Part shown: piece by piece, positions 25,560 through 36,848 of the stretch
Position numbering within the stretch: the first letter of the stretch is position 1
How the letters are laid out: each line of letters opens with the position of its first letter
Assembly: GCF_963576675.1 (NCBI RefSeq)
Contig: NC_088910.1
Span: 107,784,807-107,848,806, forward strand
Source: Euphorbia lathyris
Taxonomy: Eukaryota; Streptophyta; Magnoliopsida; Malpighiales; Euphorbiaceae
DNA: 64,000 bases
Direction: 5' to 3'
Translations under genes and position numbers: made by a program
Notes under the pieces: generated by a model
Database searches by the model: none
Told to the model about the DNA's origin: nothing
What the model saw: the letters and a program-made list of their open reading frames with translations, nothing else

Positions 25560-26801
25560 AACATTTCACTTAACTTATCTTTTCAGAGTGAATTCAACCT
25601 GTACAAGTAAAACCGGACTCTTCGTTATATGTAACCTTGACACGTTCCATGGTTATAAGGAATTGACCGATAAGATATAGTTGATGAAGGATCGTATTAT
25701 ACTGTACCTAATACAGAAAGGTTAACGTCAGTTATCAACCTGACTTCTTAATTGCTCTGGGGGAATATCATAGGTTCTGCTAGTAACAGCTCGCGACGGT
25801 ATTCCGTTATATATATGTTGGAATTAATCGTGATGAATAATTTCAAAGGATATATACGGCTAGTGGCAATAAAGAACCTAATGGGTCGCATATGGGACTT
25901 GGAATCGGAGGACGAAAATGTAATTAGTGAGACACTATATATGGGCCGAAATTTACATATTAATTAGGGATAAATTAATTTGATTAATAATTATAATTTG
26001 ATTATGATTATGAATTAAATTAAAAGATTATCTGATAATATTAATTAGAAGTTTTATGTGGTTAAACTCTAAGTTTTTGATTAAAAATCTAATTAATTAT
26101 CCCTAACATTAATTAGTTATTAATTTGATTAATAATAATTATCTAGATATAATTAGTTATTATTTAGATAATAGTAAAGTGTTTATTTAATTATCTAATT
26201 AGGAATCATATTCCAAATAAGATTCCAATTATTTAATTACCTAACACAACTGGGATTAGGGGTTAGAGAAGTCTATAAATAGACTCCCTAACCCCATAAA
26301 TTCGACCAACACAATAAAGAGGCAAGAGGAACCGTTCTGAAACCGTCTCGGCTAATTACAATCTTTCTTACTCTCTCTTTGATCTCGTATCGATTTCTGT
26401 TAGAGGCAATCATTGCGATTGCTATTATTAAGGTTGATTACTGATTAGTTATTCTTTTCTGTGTTGTTTGTTTTGTTGTTCTCATGAAAGAAGAAAAGAC
26501 AAACAAAAGGAGACATTCGTTTTGCTCCTCCTACATCAGGTCAGTTCACATTTTTGCGGATTTCCGGAGATTGAACCGTCGGATCGTCACGATTTTTGGA
26601 CAGGAGCTTCTAGACATATTCTTCCTTGTTTTCACCGTTGGGATTTTCATTCGGATGTCTGGAAGGTCTGTTCGGGTATGGGGCAGATTCGCTATCCCTC
26701 TTTATATGAAATAACAATTAACAGATCTTGGAAAAGGGAAATAGATAAAATAGATAAAAATTTATAATTCCGCTGCGCCTAGGCTTGTCTATTTTCCTTC
26801 A
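25560..26801 (+). repeat. Copia-A 5' LTR, right part
   Basis: Continues the Copia-A LTR after Copia-B and ends CCTTCA before the primer site. It aligns to 63556 onward with roughly 2% difference by eye. Confidence 0.93.
26259..26295 (+). promoter_or_regulatory. Copia-A LTR TATA box inside nested palindromes
   Basis: TATAAATA lies at 26274-26281 within the palindrome AGTCTATAAATAGACT (26270-26285). That in turn is flanked by GGGGTTAG (26259-26266) and its inverse CTAACCCC (26288-26295). Confidence 0.7.
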
Positions 26802-26802
26802 T

Positions 26803-26815
26803 TGGTATCAGAGCC
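26803..26815 (+). other. Copia-A primer-binding site
   Basis: TGGTATCAGAGCC, the exact initiator tRNA-Met complement, one base after the LTR. Confidence 0.9.
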
Positions 26816-26908
26816 TATGTTAATCTGTTATTTCATATATGTAAATAAAAGGGTGTTCAATCAGATTGAATAAATTTATTGTTGGGTTAATTAATAAATT
26901 TGTTTTAG

Positions 26909-27645
26909 TTTTTTTTTTTTGGTAGAAACATGAAAGAAAACAAACCAACACCGAGACAAAAGCTAACCTGGGATCAGCCTAGGAAAGCTAACCCCAACTT
27001 TGTCCTCTAAAAGGAGAGAAGAAAGATATATAGGAGGATCAGAAAGGGTGGAAACACCTAACATCCCCTCGTGCCCAGCCGCCGCCAAGCGATCCGCAAT
27101 TCAATTTTGTTCTCTGTAGATGTGGCTGAACTCTAAGGACTCAAAGGAGGAGCCAAGACTTCTTATTGCTTTGATAAGGTTCTGGCTACTAAGACAAAAA
27201 GCATGATTATTAGAGATCATACTAATAGCCTCCATATTATCAGACTCCACAGCAAGCCTTTTAATACCCAGATTTCTGGCAAGCTTGACTCCAGAAAGAA
27301 TACCCCAAAGTTCCGCTGAAAAGGATGAGCCCCAGGTTCTGGGTGAATCCAGACAACCAGGAACCTCCCACGTCCCTAAGCACGCCTCCAGCCGCGATCT
27401 TTCCATTGTTGAGACAGGAGCCATCCGTGTTCAACTTAACCACCTCATCCTTCGGCCTACACCACCCAACGAGTTGAACCTCTTTATTCTGGGTAGAATT
27501 GGCAAGGGGTCCCCTTTGAAGCTCCCCGTAATGGTAAGGAGCTTTTTAGAGAAGAACTCGGGTAAGTTCTGAATAAAAACAGTCTTCTCACCAAAGATCT
27601 CCTCGTTTCTCCACTTCCAAAGGTAAATGGTTAAGATGAGATTAA
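26909..27645 (-). mobile_element. 5'-truncated LINE fragment (RNase H end)
   Basis: Poly-T at 26909-26920 is the tail of a minus-strand LINE. Minus strand protein in broken frames gives a WKWRNEEIF segment, then an RNase H-like domain (LNTDGSCLNNGK, ELWGILSGVKLA, LAVESDNMEAISMI, HIYREQN) seen in plant LINE C-termini. A frameshift lies inside RNase H near 27400. The 5' end is approximate; GGTTAATTAA near both ends could be a target duplication but is not adjacent to the tail. Confidence 0.75.
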
Positions 27646-27897
27646 GATGTTTTATGATTCGGTTAATTAACAAAGGGTTTGTAGAATTAAACGGTTGATT
27701 AAAACGATGTTTGTATATGTGATATACGTGTTTTGTGGATTAAGGGTTTAACCGTTTGAATCGTTAAAGAGTTAATTAAATTAATCTTTGAAAAATTTGA
27801 TTTTGATAAACGATTTAAACGAAACGGTTAGAATCGATTAATTATTTATTGATATATATATTGGAAAAGGTTATATACATAAATATGAATTAGTTTC

Positions 27898-27901
<4 letters not shown>

Positions 27902-27932
<31 letters not shown>
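27902..27932. repeat. (AT)n microsatellite
   Basis: A run of AT dinucleotides between the two LINE fragments. Confidence 0.9.
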
Positions 27933-27936
<4 letters not shown>

Positions 27937-27994
27937 TAAAGTTTGTCAAAATAAAAGATTTTAATTAAAAAAAAATATAATTGAATTGTGTTAT

Positions 27995-28357
27995 GCGAGG
28001 CTGAGTGTTAAGAGGCTCTCTGTGGAGTCTGATAATTTGGAAGCAATCAAAATGATTTCTGAGAATCATTCTATGGGTCTTAACAGTCGCAACCTCATCA
28101 AAGCTATTAAAAGGCTTTGCTCCTCCTTTGAGTTCGTAGAGTTCAGACACATTTTTAGAGAGCAGAATCGTGTTGCTGATCACTTGGCGGCGGCGGGCCA
28201 TGAAGGGACGTTAGGCGTTACTACCCTTCCTGTTTCCCCTAGTTTCATCTCTCCTCTTCTCTTAGAAGATAGAATTGGGGTTAGCTTCCCTAGGCTAATT
28301 CCTGGGTAGTTTGTTGTTGTTCGTTTTTCTTTTCCTTTTCTACCAAAAAAAAAAGAA
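27995..28357 (+). mobile_element. Second 5'-truncated LINE fragment
   Basis: Plus strand encodes the last 100 or so residues of the same RNase H family (LSVESDNLEAIKMI, HIFREQNRVADHLA) to TAG at 28307-28309, then a short 3' UTR and an A-rich tail near 28344-28357. It is a different copy from the one on the minus strand. AATTGTGTTAT occurs on both sides (27984-27994 and 28382-28392), but 25 bases separate the tail from the right copy. Confidence 0.75.
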
Positions 28358-30138
28358 AGTGGCAGCACTTTCGCATAACACAATTGTGTTATAGTTTGTG
28401 GCAGCATTGCTGCCTACCGTCGCGGATGAGATTTGCGATGGGGACGAACCTGGTTTTCGTCCCTGTCACGTTTAATTTGAATTTCTGATTTTTCAAAAGA
28501 AATATTATGGTTTTTCAGAAAACTAAAATTAATATATATAGAATTAATTGATCCACATGATTTAATCGTTGTCTATTTTAAAATTGTATAGATTAAATTG
28601 AGTTGTCTAATTAAAAGTTATTTGATACGGTTAATTAGGCGAATTATTTCATTAATACAAAATTAAAATTTAGGAACAACGAATCAGCCCATATGAATTT
28701 ATTAATTGTTATAATTAATAAAAGCATATGGTAATGATATGTGTTTTTGCGAACCGTTTTGTGCTTAATAAATATACTTGATATATTAGTTAATCACGTT
28801 AAATGGTTTTAGTAAAATGATTAAACACAATGATATATAATCTCTCGTCTTAAAAGTTTTGTGTTCTAGAATTGATTTTACAAAGTTTAATTATTTGTGT
28901 GTGATACGGTTGAATTAAACACGTTAAATAATCTTGGTAAAATAATTGAACACAAATAATTAATATCTTGTATAGTTTATATTTTGAATATCTAATTAAG
29001 TTTATATTTGATACATTTTAACAAAATATAAATGATACAGAATTAATTAAAATGTTGATTTAATAGTGAAATTAATTTAAAAGTTTAATTTGATTAACTT
29101 AAATATTACATAAAGGGTTTATGTAATCAACCAATTAAATTTATTTAATTGAGACTTTGCATGTTTGGAGTTATGGACATATTTGGATCCTCTATAATAG
29201 TTATTTAGTCTTTTGGTATTTTTGGAAAATAGGGCCTACGTGTCCTGCCTTATCTACTCTCTGTTGTATTTCTCTTCTCACCTAAATCCCTTCAAATTAG
29301 TTGAAGTATTCTAAAGTAGTATAGAAATTAAATATTGTTGTATATCAAGGCGCCAAGGAAAAGACGGAGGACCTGGAGGATAAATATGTAATAGTTAGTA
29401 TTTACCCTAGGATGACCTTTATTCCGTTTCTGGCTCAACGGAATAATTTAGATGATATGTCCATAACTACCAATGTAAATTGTATTTGTCTGATGTATGC
29501 TAAAGCAAATCAAGACTAGGTTAGATTATGAGACTTAAAATAAAAATCTCTCGCTAATTAAAAGTTAAGTAAATAAGCAAGTTATTAAAATCGGTTGCCC
29601 CTCCCTAATATTATAATTCAGCCGGCAGTACTGGGGGCCTTTGGGTTGTTGAGTAAACTCAAGCTCGGGGTTTTATGGTAACACCTGAATTATCAAAAAT
29701 CGCTTTTTCATGAATATGGGGTAATACTTAAATTAGATTATGATAATTGGATGGGTAAACTCATGTTGTCATAAACTAATGGGCAATATGGTTGGGATTA
29801 ATATGAATAACATATTAGTTACCAATGTGTTTAGTAACCCAATAACCTAGGAATCGCATTGTTGATGTGATTGATTGTATGAATCTACCTAACAAATGAG
29901 ACTAGCTTGTTGAGTAAACTCAAGGTGAAATTTCAGGAGTTAGGATCCTAGCTCACTAAAGGATTTGTGAAATTCTTCGAATTAATATGGAGGGCTATTA
30001 ATTTGGCAAAATAGTGGGAGCAATTTAAAATGAATTAAAAGACCTATAATTTTAAATTGATATACTTTAAAGCAAATGAATAAACATACGTCACTCTATC
30101 TCACTCTCAAGTAAATACTCTGAATCATCATATCTAAA
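28358..30138 (+). other. Copia-A untranslated leader
   Basis: Noncoding, AT-rich. It includes a small GGCAGC/GCTGCC hairpin (28400-28414) that may be a remnant of the GC hairpins in Copia-C's leader. The 29100-30130 part is the inverse counterpart of Copia-C's leader near 11330-12300. No gene is visible. Confidence 0.65.
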
Positions 30139-30953
30139 ATGGATCTACGTAATATCGATAAAAAATTGAATAGTTCAAAATTCACCAACTATTTTGGCAA
30201 ACTCAAAATTGTTTTGAGGTTTCGAAATGATTGGGTATGTAGATACATTGATACCCATCGTCAAAATTGTTTTGAAGTTCAAAAATATTGGGCATGACGA
30301 TGCCCAATGCCCTAGTAGATGATGCTCTTGTCAAAAGATTGATGTTTATTGGAAGCACCAATCAGATGACGAACGTACAGGATGTATCACACTTGCAGCT
30401 ATGTCACTTTGTGTCAAGACGATTGACTACATCACCAAAGCTTTCTAGTATTAGATTTATGATGGATAATGAATTAAGTGTCGGCTTAGTTCTACAATCC
30501 CTCCTAGAGATTTATTTATAAGTTCATCTCAAACTGTCAGATGAATAAACTTAGAGACCTCTCTAGAAGAGCTCTTGAATATGCTTAAGTTAGTTGAGCC
30601 CAAATCTTAAGAAAGTGATGTTAGCACTTGTTATTGAGGGATCTCACGAGAGAAATGAAGTTTCCCAATTCTAAAGATTCCAAGAAGAACAAATGCATTA
30701 AACCCAAGTCAATAAAAGCAAGAAGGGAATGCCACCAATATGGTAAATGAGGGAATTGGAAGAGGAACTGTAATAAGTACTTAGACTCTCTCTAGAAGAA
30801 GGGTCATGATGTTGCTTTTACTTTTAGAACTAAAGGATAGATAATTCAAATTACTTGTGATAGTCACCTAGGCCATGTAAGCAAGAAACACATGTCCAAA
30901 CTTCATCAAGATGGGCTTATAGACTCGGTTGATTTTGAATCAATGGGCACATG
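30139..30953 (+). pseudogene. Copia-A gag and protease-region relic
   Basis: ATG at 30139 opens a start related to the Copia-C gag (an LNSSKFTNYFGKLKIVL segment) but stops within 60 codons. Later pieces include a damaged zinc knuckle (ECHQYGK, stop, GNWKRNC) near 30730 and the pre-integrase HLGHVSKKHMSKLHQDGLID near 30870. Large parts, including most of gag and the protease, are deleted. The frame continues across Athila-D at 40684. Confidence 0.85.
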
Positions 30954-31960
30954 TAAGTTGGTGAGTGTCTGGTAGAGCTCTAAAAATATATTATGATAAG
31001 TGCGTTACGACTATGAATGTGATCTTCCTAAATGCTCTATCTCTACTAGACGCTACTACTTAGGGGCAAGTGTACCCCGTCGTATCAAGTAATAATCCGG
31101 TTAAGACCGGGTATCGAATCCACGGGATTTATAACTACAAGTATTAAACGACTCGATTTTATACGTTATCTAAGCGGTGAATACTTTGAGTTGATTCGGG
31201 GAACAACTACAAACTACTCCTAACTATGGGTGAGACCAATTTATATAACAAAAACTCTACGAAATGATACGGATGGTGATAAGTTATAAATATGATAAAC
31301 AATGACTCCCAATATATACGGTTAATGATTTACTCTTGCAATGATGATTACGTGTAGTGTGATCGACCCGTGAAGTACTTAGACTACGTGGTTCCTAGTC
31401 AAGGTGTGTCTAATGCTCAGGATCAGAAATTAGGGCCCTTAAGTCCCGTGGTTTGTCAATCCATACGGTTTCCGGAGCGTCACTTCCGGTAAGGCAACAC
31501 CTATATGAATCCCTAAAGATAGCCCGAATGGCGTCGGAAATCACGTTCCCCTACACAATAATCAATTACGAATATCAAAATAAGTAACAAACATTAACAC
31601 ATATATAGAAAAAGAGATTATGACTCATAAATTATAAATATGGAGAATGTAAATATGGAATACAACCAAGCCTAGTACATAGGAAGAGTACAAGCTAATT
31701 AGCAAGTGAAAATGGAAGAATCCACCCTCGGAACTAGCTAATCGGACTCAAGGCCATCTCTTAGGACTTGGAGGTGGAGCTTTCGAGCTTGGTGAACGAA
31801 GATGGAACGGAACTTTGATGGAATGCCGAAATCAATGAACAAGCTCTCAAGGTGATAGAGTTTTGCTATGTAAAATAAAATCTAAAACTAAAAAACAAGA
31901 GCTTAATCTCTAGAAAGAATTGTATATCCCCAAGCTGTCTAAATGAGTGCTAGTCACTCC

Positions 31961-31968
31961 TATTTATA
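31961..31968 (-). promoter_or_regulatory. TATA box of Athila-D LTR
   Basis: Minus strand TATAAATA, repeated at 39902-39909. It lies about 80 bp downstream of the box array in transcription order. Confidence 0.6.
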
Positions 31969-32047
31969 CACATCAAGCTAGGGGTAGAATTGTAAATTCA
32001 TAAAATACAAGTATGGAGCTACATTATTTCTGCAGTTTTCCCATGAC

Positions 32048-32498
32048 ATGCCTCGCGTATGGTGGAGGACGCCCCGCGTATTTGCCCATTCCATCAGAAA
32101 TCTCCTGTATGTGGACCAAATCCGGATCTTGTTGTCTCAACCACGCCCCGCGTAAACTGGGGTACGCCTCGCGTGGTTGAGGTTCTGAGATTTTATTGCT
32201 TGAATTAGGTCCTTTACGCCACGCGTAGTCTGAAGCACGCCTCACATAAATGAGTCTCTGGTTTTTTTGGACTGAAGAACTTCCCATACACGCCCCGCGT
32301 GTATGGTTGCACGCCCCGCGTATTGTCAGTTGACTTAGAAGATCCTGCAGTCTGACATTCATGATTGAGACATTATTGCTTATCATTGCTCATACGCCCC
32401 GCGTGGAAGGTGGGACGCCCCGCGTGTCAATGGGTGAGTTCCACGTGGTGCCTTCGAATTGAGCAATTATTTCTGACAATGTGTTCCACGCCCCGCGT
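32048..32498. repeat. Array of paired 11-bp GC boxes in Athila-D 3' LTR
   Basis: Variants of ACGCCCCGCGT start at 32048/32069, 32143/32164, 32216/32237, 32290/32311 and 32394/32415, with a single at 32488. Every pair is 21 bp start to start and both members face the same way; pairs recur every 73-104 bp. The spacer between the two boxes is always 10 bp but differs in sequence. Confidence 0.9.
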
Positions 32499-32736
32499 AT
32501 GTCGGTGGATTTTTGCTCCTTGCTCGTACCTGAAATACAATTCTCGAGAGCCGAGTGAGCTTGACGTTTTATTTTCTAAATTAATCAAAAATAAGGAAAA
32601 TTAACCGAAAGTGCGGAATTTATTTTCATTTTGTTATTTTATTAAAATCTACTTATTTTTGTAATTAAAATTATTTATTTAGTCCCAAATTAAACCGTAA
32701 ATCACGCTAAAAGATAGGGACGAAATGCCCCTATCA

Positions 32737-34602
32737 AACCTCCTCGGACTTTAAAGTTTTACTTGTCCTCAAGTAAAGGAAATCGAAAGACAAGGGATTG
32801 AGATGATTAAGAAACAAACCGTTGGGTGGTTTTACCAAGTGCGTGATTCCGAAGCTAAAGTTTTAAGCAAAGTGTTCGGCGAGTACCTACGCAAACAAAT
32901 GAGTGACCAAAACTTGTTTGAAACCTCCATGATCAAATTTAATAGGCAATATTAACGGGGGTCGATTATCTTTTGAGAACCCGATAGTACCTCACCAAGG
33001 GATTTCACTCTTACGCTCAAATTTTGGTGGGTCGGTGTTTTTGCACTCTCCTTTGCACTTACTCGAAGTCACTTTGAGTTTGCATTTTCATCCGGGTTTT
33101 ACCTCCTATGTTATGGTCTAGGCAATATTAAAAATGAACCCGGAGGGGGGTTGTAATGTGGGTGGCTTTTTAGTGGTTTAATTTTTAGAAACTCGAGTTC
33201 AAACACCATTTTGATGATCGCACCGTGTTTTTATTTTGGCCTTAGTAAGTTTGTAAAATATAATTCGAAATTGCTCGGGTTGAGCTTGAGAATGCCTTTT
33301 TCTCTTTACTATGTTTTTCTTTTTGTTTTGAGAGCGGCACAAAAACGATTTCGAAAGCTTATGATGCTTACTTATCAAGGCCTTGGCTTGTTTCGGGTAA
33401 TTTTGGTGCGATTTGATTTTGTTGGTATTTAAACAAGAGGAAAAAGGGTTAAATGTTAAAAGGGTATTAAAAAAAAGTCGGTTAATAGGCTCGAGGGAGT
33501 TTCCTAGAGTTTAATGAAAACAAGAAAAATAAGTCAAGAAAAGAATTAGCCTAAATGGGTTCGATTTATCATCTATTGCCATTTATACCAAAATAAGTGT
33601 ACTTAACCCGGTATTAGGTGCAAACTCTATCAGTCGAGTGAAGTCAAAGCCTTCGAAAAAATTGTGAAAGAAATAGAGTTCTCATACGAACTCTTTTAGG
33701 CTCAAAAATATCTCACAAAATTTCGGGTTAAATTGTGTACGTTCAAGTTCTCATCAAATTTTCAACTATCCCGTTTTTATTGCCTTTTTAAATTTCATTA
33801 TAGAGATGACCTGTGGGTTAGGACTCAATGTTTTTGTTTGGTATGAACCTAGGCTTTGCATAAAGTCTATAACTTCAGAATCAAGACTAAAATTTCTTAA
33901 TCAAACCGATCCTTTGTGTTAACGTTTTTACATTTAAGAACAAATAACGAAACTTTTAATTAATTTCCGAGGGGGGTAGTGTGTCGGAAAAAATTTAAGA
34001 ATCAATAAATAAATTAGTTTAATTATTTTGTTGGTTATTTGATTTTTATTTTTGTTTTTGTTAGTGCAAAACAAACGATAAGTGCGGGGTTGCACGGCCC
34101 TCCGCGTTATTAAAATGATGTCTATTCCAAGGACGTCGCAAAAGAAAAGAAAAACAAAAACAAAAATAAAGATAGAATTTTAAAAAGGACCCTTAAGGTC
34201 AGGTCCTATGCGTGGCGTGCCCAGGGGGGCGCCCCGCGTAGGAGGTGCGTTTTAAGTTTAATGGAAACTGGAGACACGAATACACGGGGCGCACTGAGAG
34301 ATGCGTTCCGCGTGTTCCGTGTCCTAGGCCAGTTTATCAGGCAGAAGGTGGCGCACGCGAGGCGTGGAATGAGATACGCCCAGCGTGCCCAAGATTTACT
34401 TAAGCATAAACAGAAAAATTGAATACGGGAAGAAGAAATAAACGAAACTAAAAACAGAGATACATTAAAAATAAAAAGAAAGTACAAGAAGAACACAAAA
34501 GATAAAAAGAAAGTACAAGAAAAAACATAAAACGAACTAAAAACATAAAACATGAACGGGAAAAACATAAAACAAAGGAAAACATAAAACAAACTAAGGT
34601 AA
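32737..34602 (-). other. Athila-D 3' noncoding region
   Basis: No credible gene. It is AT-rich, with short poly-A/T runs. The only structure I see is the box cluster at 34208-34386, just downstream of the accessory ORF. Confidence 0.6.
34208..34386. repeat. Box cluster downstream of Athila-D accessory ORF
   Basis: Three pairs start at 34208/34229, 34282/34303 and 34355/34376, each exactly 21 bp apart with period 73-74. Here the first box is the GGGG form and the second the CCCC form, so each pair is an inverted repeat able to form a hairpin with a 10-nt loop. Confidence 0.88.
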
Positions 34603-35802
34603 CTAGGGTGGAGGCGGAGGAGGATTGACGTGGATATTGAAATGTGTGAAGAACGCGTTAGCGAAGGAGTCAAAATTTTCCCGATCCTTACGCCGATTAG
34701 CCTCAAGGGTGTCAAAACGGGTGTTGAGGTTGGCGAATTGAGAATCAAAATGGGTGCGATCGGCACGTTGTTGGCCCTCCAAGGCGTCCAACCGAGCATA
34801 TATGGAGTTGAAGTCATGGTTGGGTGGTGGACTAAAGTTTAGGCCCATGTCCGAGTCCGAGTCCGAGTCCGAATCCTCGTCCTCTTGGGGTTGGGCCGCC
34901 CTCGAACTTTCACCCGGGCCGGAAGTAGTGCGCTTGAGTGATTTGAAGGCGTTTTTGTCCAAGGGCCGCGGTTCCAAGCTGGGAAGGCGGTCAAGGGCAG
35001 CTTCGCCAAGAGCGGAGGTGGTGAAGATGGTGATGAGATGGCCCAACCCGAGCTTGCCACGTCTTCGGGTGGGCATTTGGTGGAGTTGGAGGGCCACGAG
35101 GTAGGAGAGGTCGTAAGTGAGGCCGTTTGCACAACAATAGAGGGCCAAAAGCTCATGCTTATTGACCTTGGTGGACTCAGACTTTCCCGAGAAGTAGAAG
35201 GAGATGAACCGGTGGAGAAGTTGGAGGGTTGGATCGCGGATGCAGGCTGGGCGGAGGTTGGAGACGTCATAATCGTCGGACCTGGTGATGGAGGTCCAAA
35301 AATCATGAGGGGAGACACCCTCGGGCCAATGGGCAATCCCTTCCTCCGCTTGACGGGTGAAATTGTTGCGGAGCCATTGTGTGTCGATGGAGAAAGGGTG
35401 GTTGTGAAGGCGGAAGTTGAAGAGGGCGGCTCCGGGAACACCATTAGACTCTAGGGTGGTGTAGAACTCCAAGACCAATGAGGGGTAGACGTGTTGGCGG
35501 GCACGAAAGTGATCGAGCCAATTGAGAGTACGGAGGCGATCCTCGAAAGCACTGCCAACATCGTAGCGGTGAAGAACGCTACGTTCAATGTACGGAAGTT
35601 CCATGATATGGGCAAGAGAAAGTGTTTGGTAGGATTGGGCTTCTTACTCGGTGAGGAGATGGAAAGGAGCCCGATATTTTCGGGTGAGTGGCGGTGTTCC
35701 TTCTCTAGGAGGTGGTGGTGGTGGTTGTTGTTGGGAACGAGAGGTGCGGGCCCGAGTGGACCGCAGAGGGCGCATGTCGGCTACATGCTTGCGTCTTGCC
35801 AT
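34603..35802 (-). pseudogene. Athila-D accessory ORF (ATHILA ORF1-like)
   Basis: ATG at 35802 opens a 400-codon frame to 34603 with one TAA (35644-35646). The N terminus is basic and proline-rich (a run of six prolines). After the stop comes a domain with LNWLDHFRARQ, YPSLVLEFYTTLE, FSIDTQWLRNNF and KLGLGHLITIF. It resembles the ATHILA ORF-1 family and is laid out like the Copia-B accessory ORF. The C terminus holds a D/S repeat and a coiled-coil-like LDALEGQQRADR/LEANRRKDR repeat. The function is unknown. A private TATA box lies about 90 bp upstream, with box clusters beyond it. Confidence 0.75.
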
Positions 35803-35889
35803 GGTGTTAGTGAGGGATGGAGAAAGAATGTAGGAAGAGTGTGGGGAGTAAGGGTGAGTTGTGAGGAAGAAGAAGGAAAAAGGGAGGAG

Positions 35890-35898
35890 TATATATAG
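35890..35898 (-). promoter_or_regulatory. TATA box of Athila-D accessory ORF
   Basis: Minus strand TATATATAC about 90 bp upstream of the ATG at 35802, only about 45 bp from the nearest GC box. Confidence 0.6.
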
Positions 35899-35943
35899 GG
35901 GAGGAGTGGAATTCCAAGGGATTCTCGGAATTCCAGGAGGGGT

Positions 35944-36121
35944 ACGCGGGGCGTGAAGGGGCCACGCCACGCATATCCCACCTCCTGGTCTTTATTTGAC
36001 ACGAAAACGGCACGGCACGCGGGACGTGCGGGGAAGCACGCCTCGCGTATTGCACCTCCTGGCCCTAAATTGGTGGGAGAAAGGCGAGGACGCGGGGCGT
36101 ACATGGGGGTACGCCCCGCGT
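35944..36121. repeat. Box cluster upstream of the accessory promoter
   Basis: Inverted pairs start at 35944/35964 (20 bp), 36017/36038 and 36090/36111 (21 bp), with a period of exactly 73 bp. Confidence 0.9.
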
Positions 36122-36425
36122 GGAAAAAAGGATAAACTGTATTTTCGTGGCTTTTAATTATTATTTAATATTTTTATGGTTTTTTTTATTACTTTTTAAT
36201 GTTTTTATGGTTTTTAAATTATCATTAAGAGGGTGGTTAAGGCAAAATTTATGATGGAGGGAGGTTGAAGAAATTTTGAATTTGAAAAGGTGGGATGTGA
36301 TTGGAGGAAAGAAGAGGTGGAGTGGAGAAGTGGGAAAGATTTTTGGGGAAGAGGAGAGAGTGATGGGAAAGGTGGAAGGAGAAAAGGCTGCCATGGGGAG
36401 TTGCAATTCGCAACTCCCACAGGAT

Positions 36426-36608
36426 ACGCGGGGCGTGCCCTATGGGGCACCCCGCGTGTCCAATACATGGCGTTTATTTGAAAGGGAGCTAACTGCCGAA
36501 GGTTACGCGAGGCGTGGTAGGAGGGGCGCCCCGCGTAACGCGTCTTTTATTTCGGAAATGGGACAAACACACAACTGCGCGGGGCGTACTGGTGTATACG
36601 CTCCGCGT
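36426..36608. repeat. Second upstream box cluster
   Basis: Inverted pairs start at 36426/36447, 36505/36526 and 36577/36598, all 21 bp apart, with periods 79 and 72. Tails share a TTTATTT motif with the 35944 cluster, so the clusters are copies of one repeat. Confidence 0.9.
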
Positions 36609-36848
36609 GGTCTATTTTTGGATTAAAAATGAGATTTGTTTTTCTTTTGATTTATGAGGCGGAAAGGAAGATAAACTTAAATAAAAAGAGAAAAATAAAA
36701 ATAACATAAAAGAGAGAAAAATACAAATAAATAGAAATAAATAAAAATAAGGTGACAACGGAAATGATACATATAAACAAGGGGTTTGAGAAATCCAAAC
36801 CAATGCTACGTTTAGAGTCGGAGTAGCTCGACTTTCTCATGCGGCAGC

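Larger units (their letters stand above)
30959..32736 (-). repeat. Athila-D 3' LTR
   Basis: Aligns throughout to 38900-40678. In the minus sense it starts TGATAGGGG, followed by the box array and then TATA. A purine-rich GTCCGAGGAGGTT (minus, 32737-32749) precedes it as a likely polypurine tract. Confidence 0.93.

Noticed and set aside
25414..25967. Small plus-strand ORFs, one repeated at 63748
   Set aside because: They fall in LTRs of Copia-B and Copia-A and have no recognisable domain.
34754..35454. Plus-strand frames opposite the Athila-D accessory ORF
   Set aside because: They are shadows of the GC-rich minus-strand gene; only the minus frame shows family motifs.
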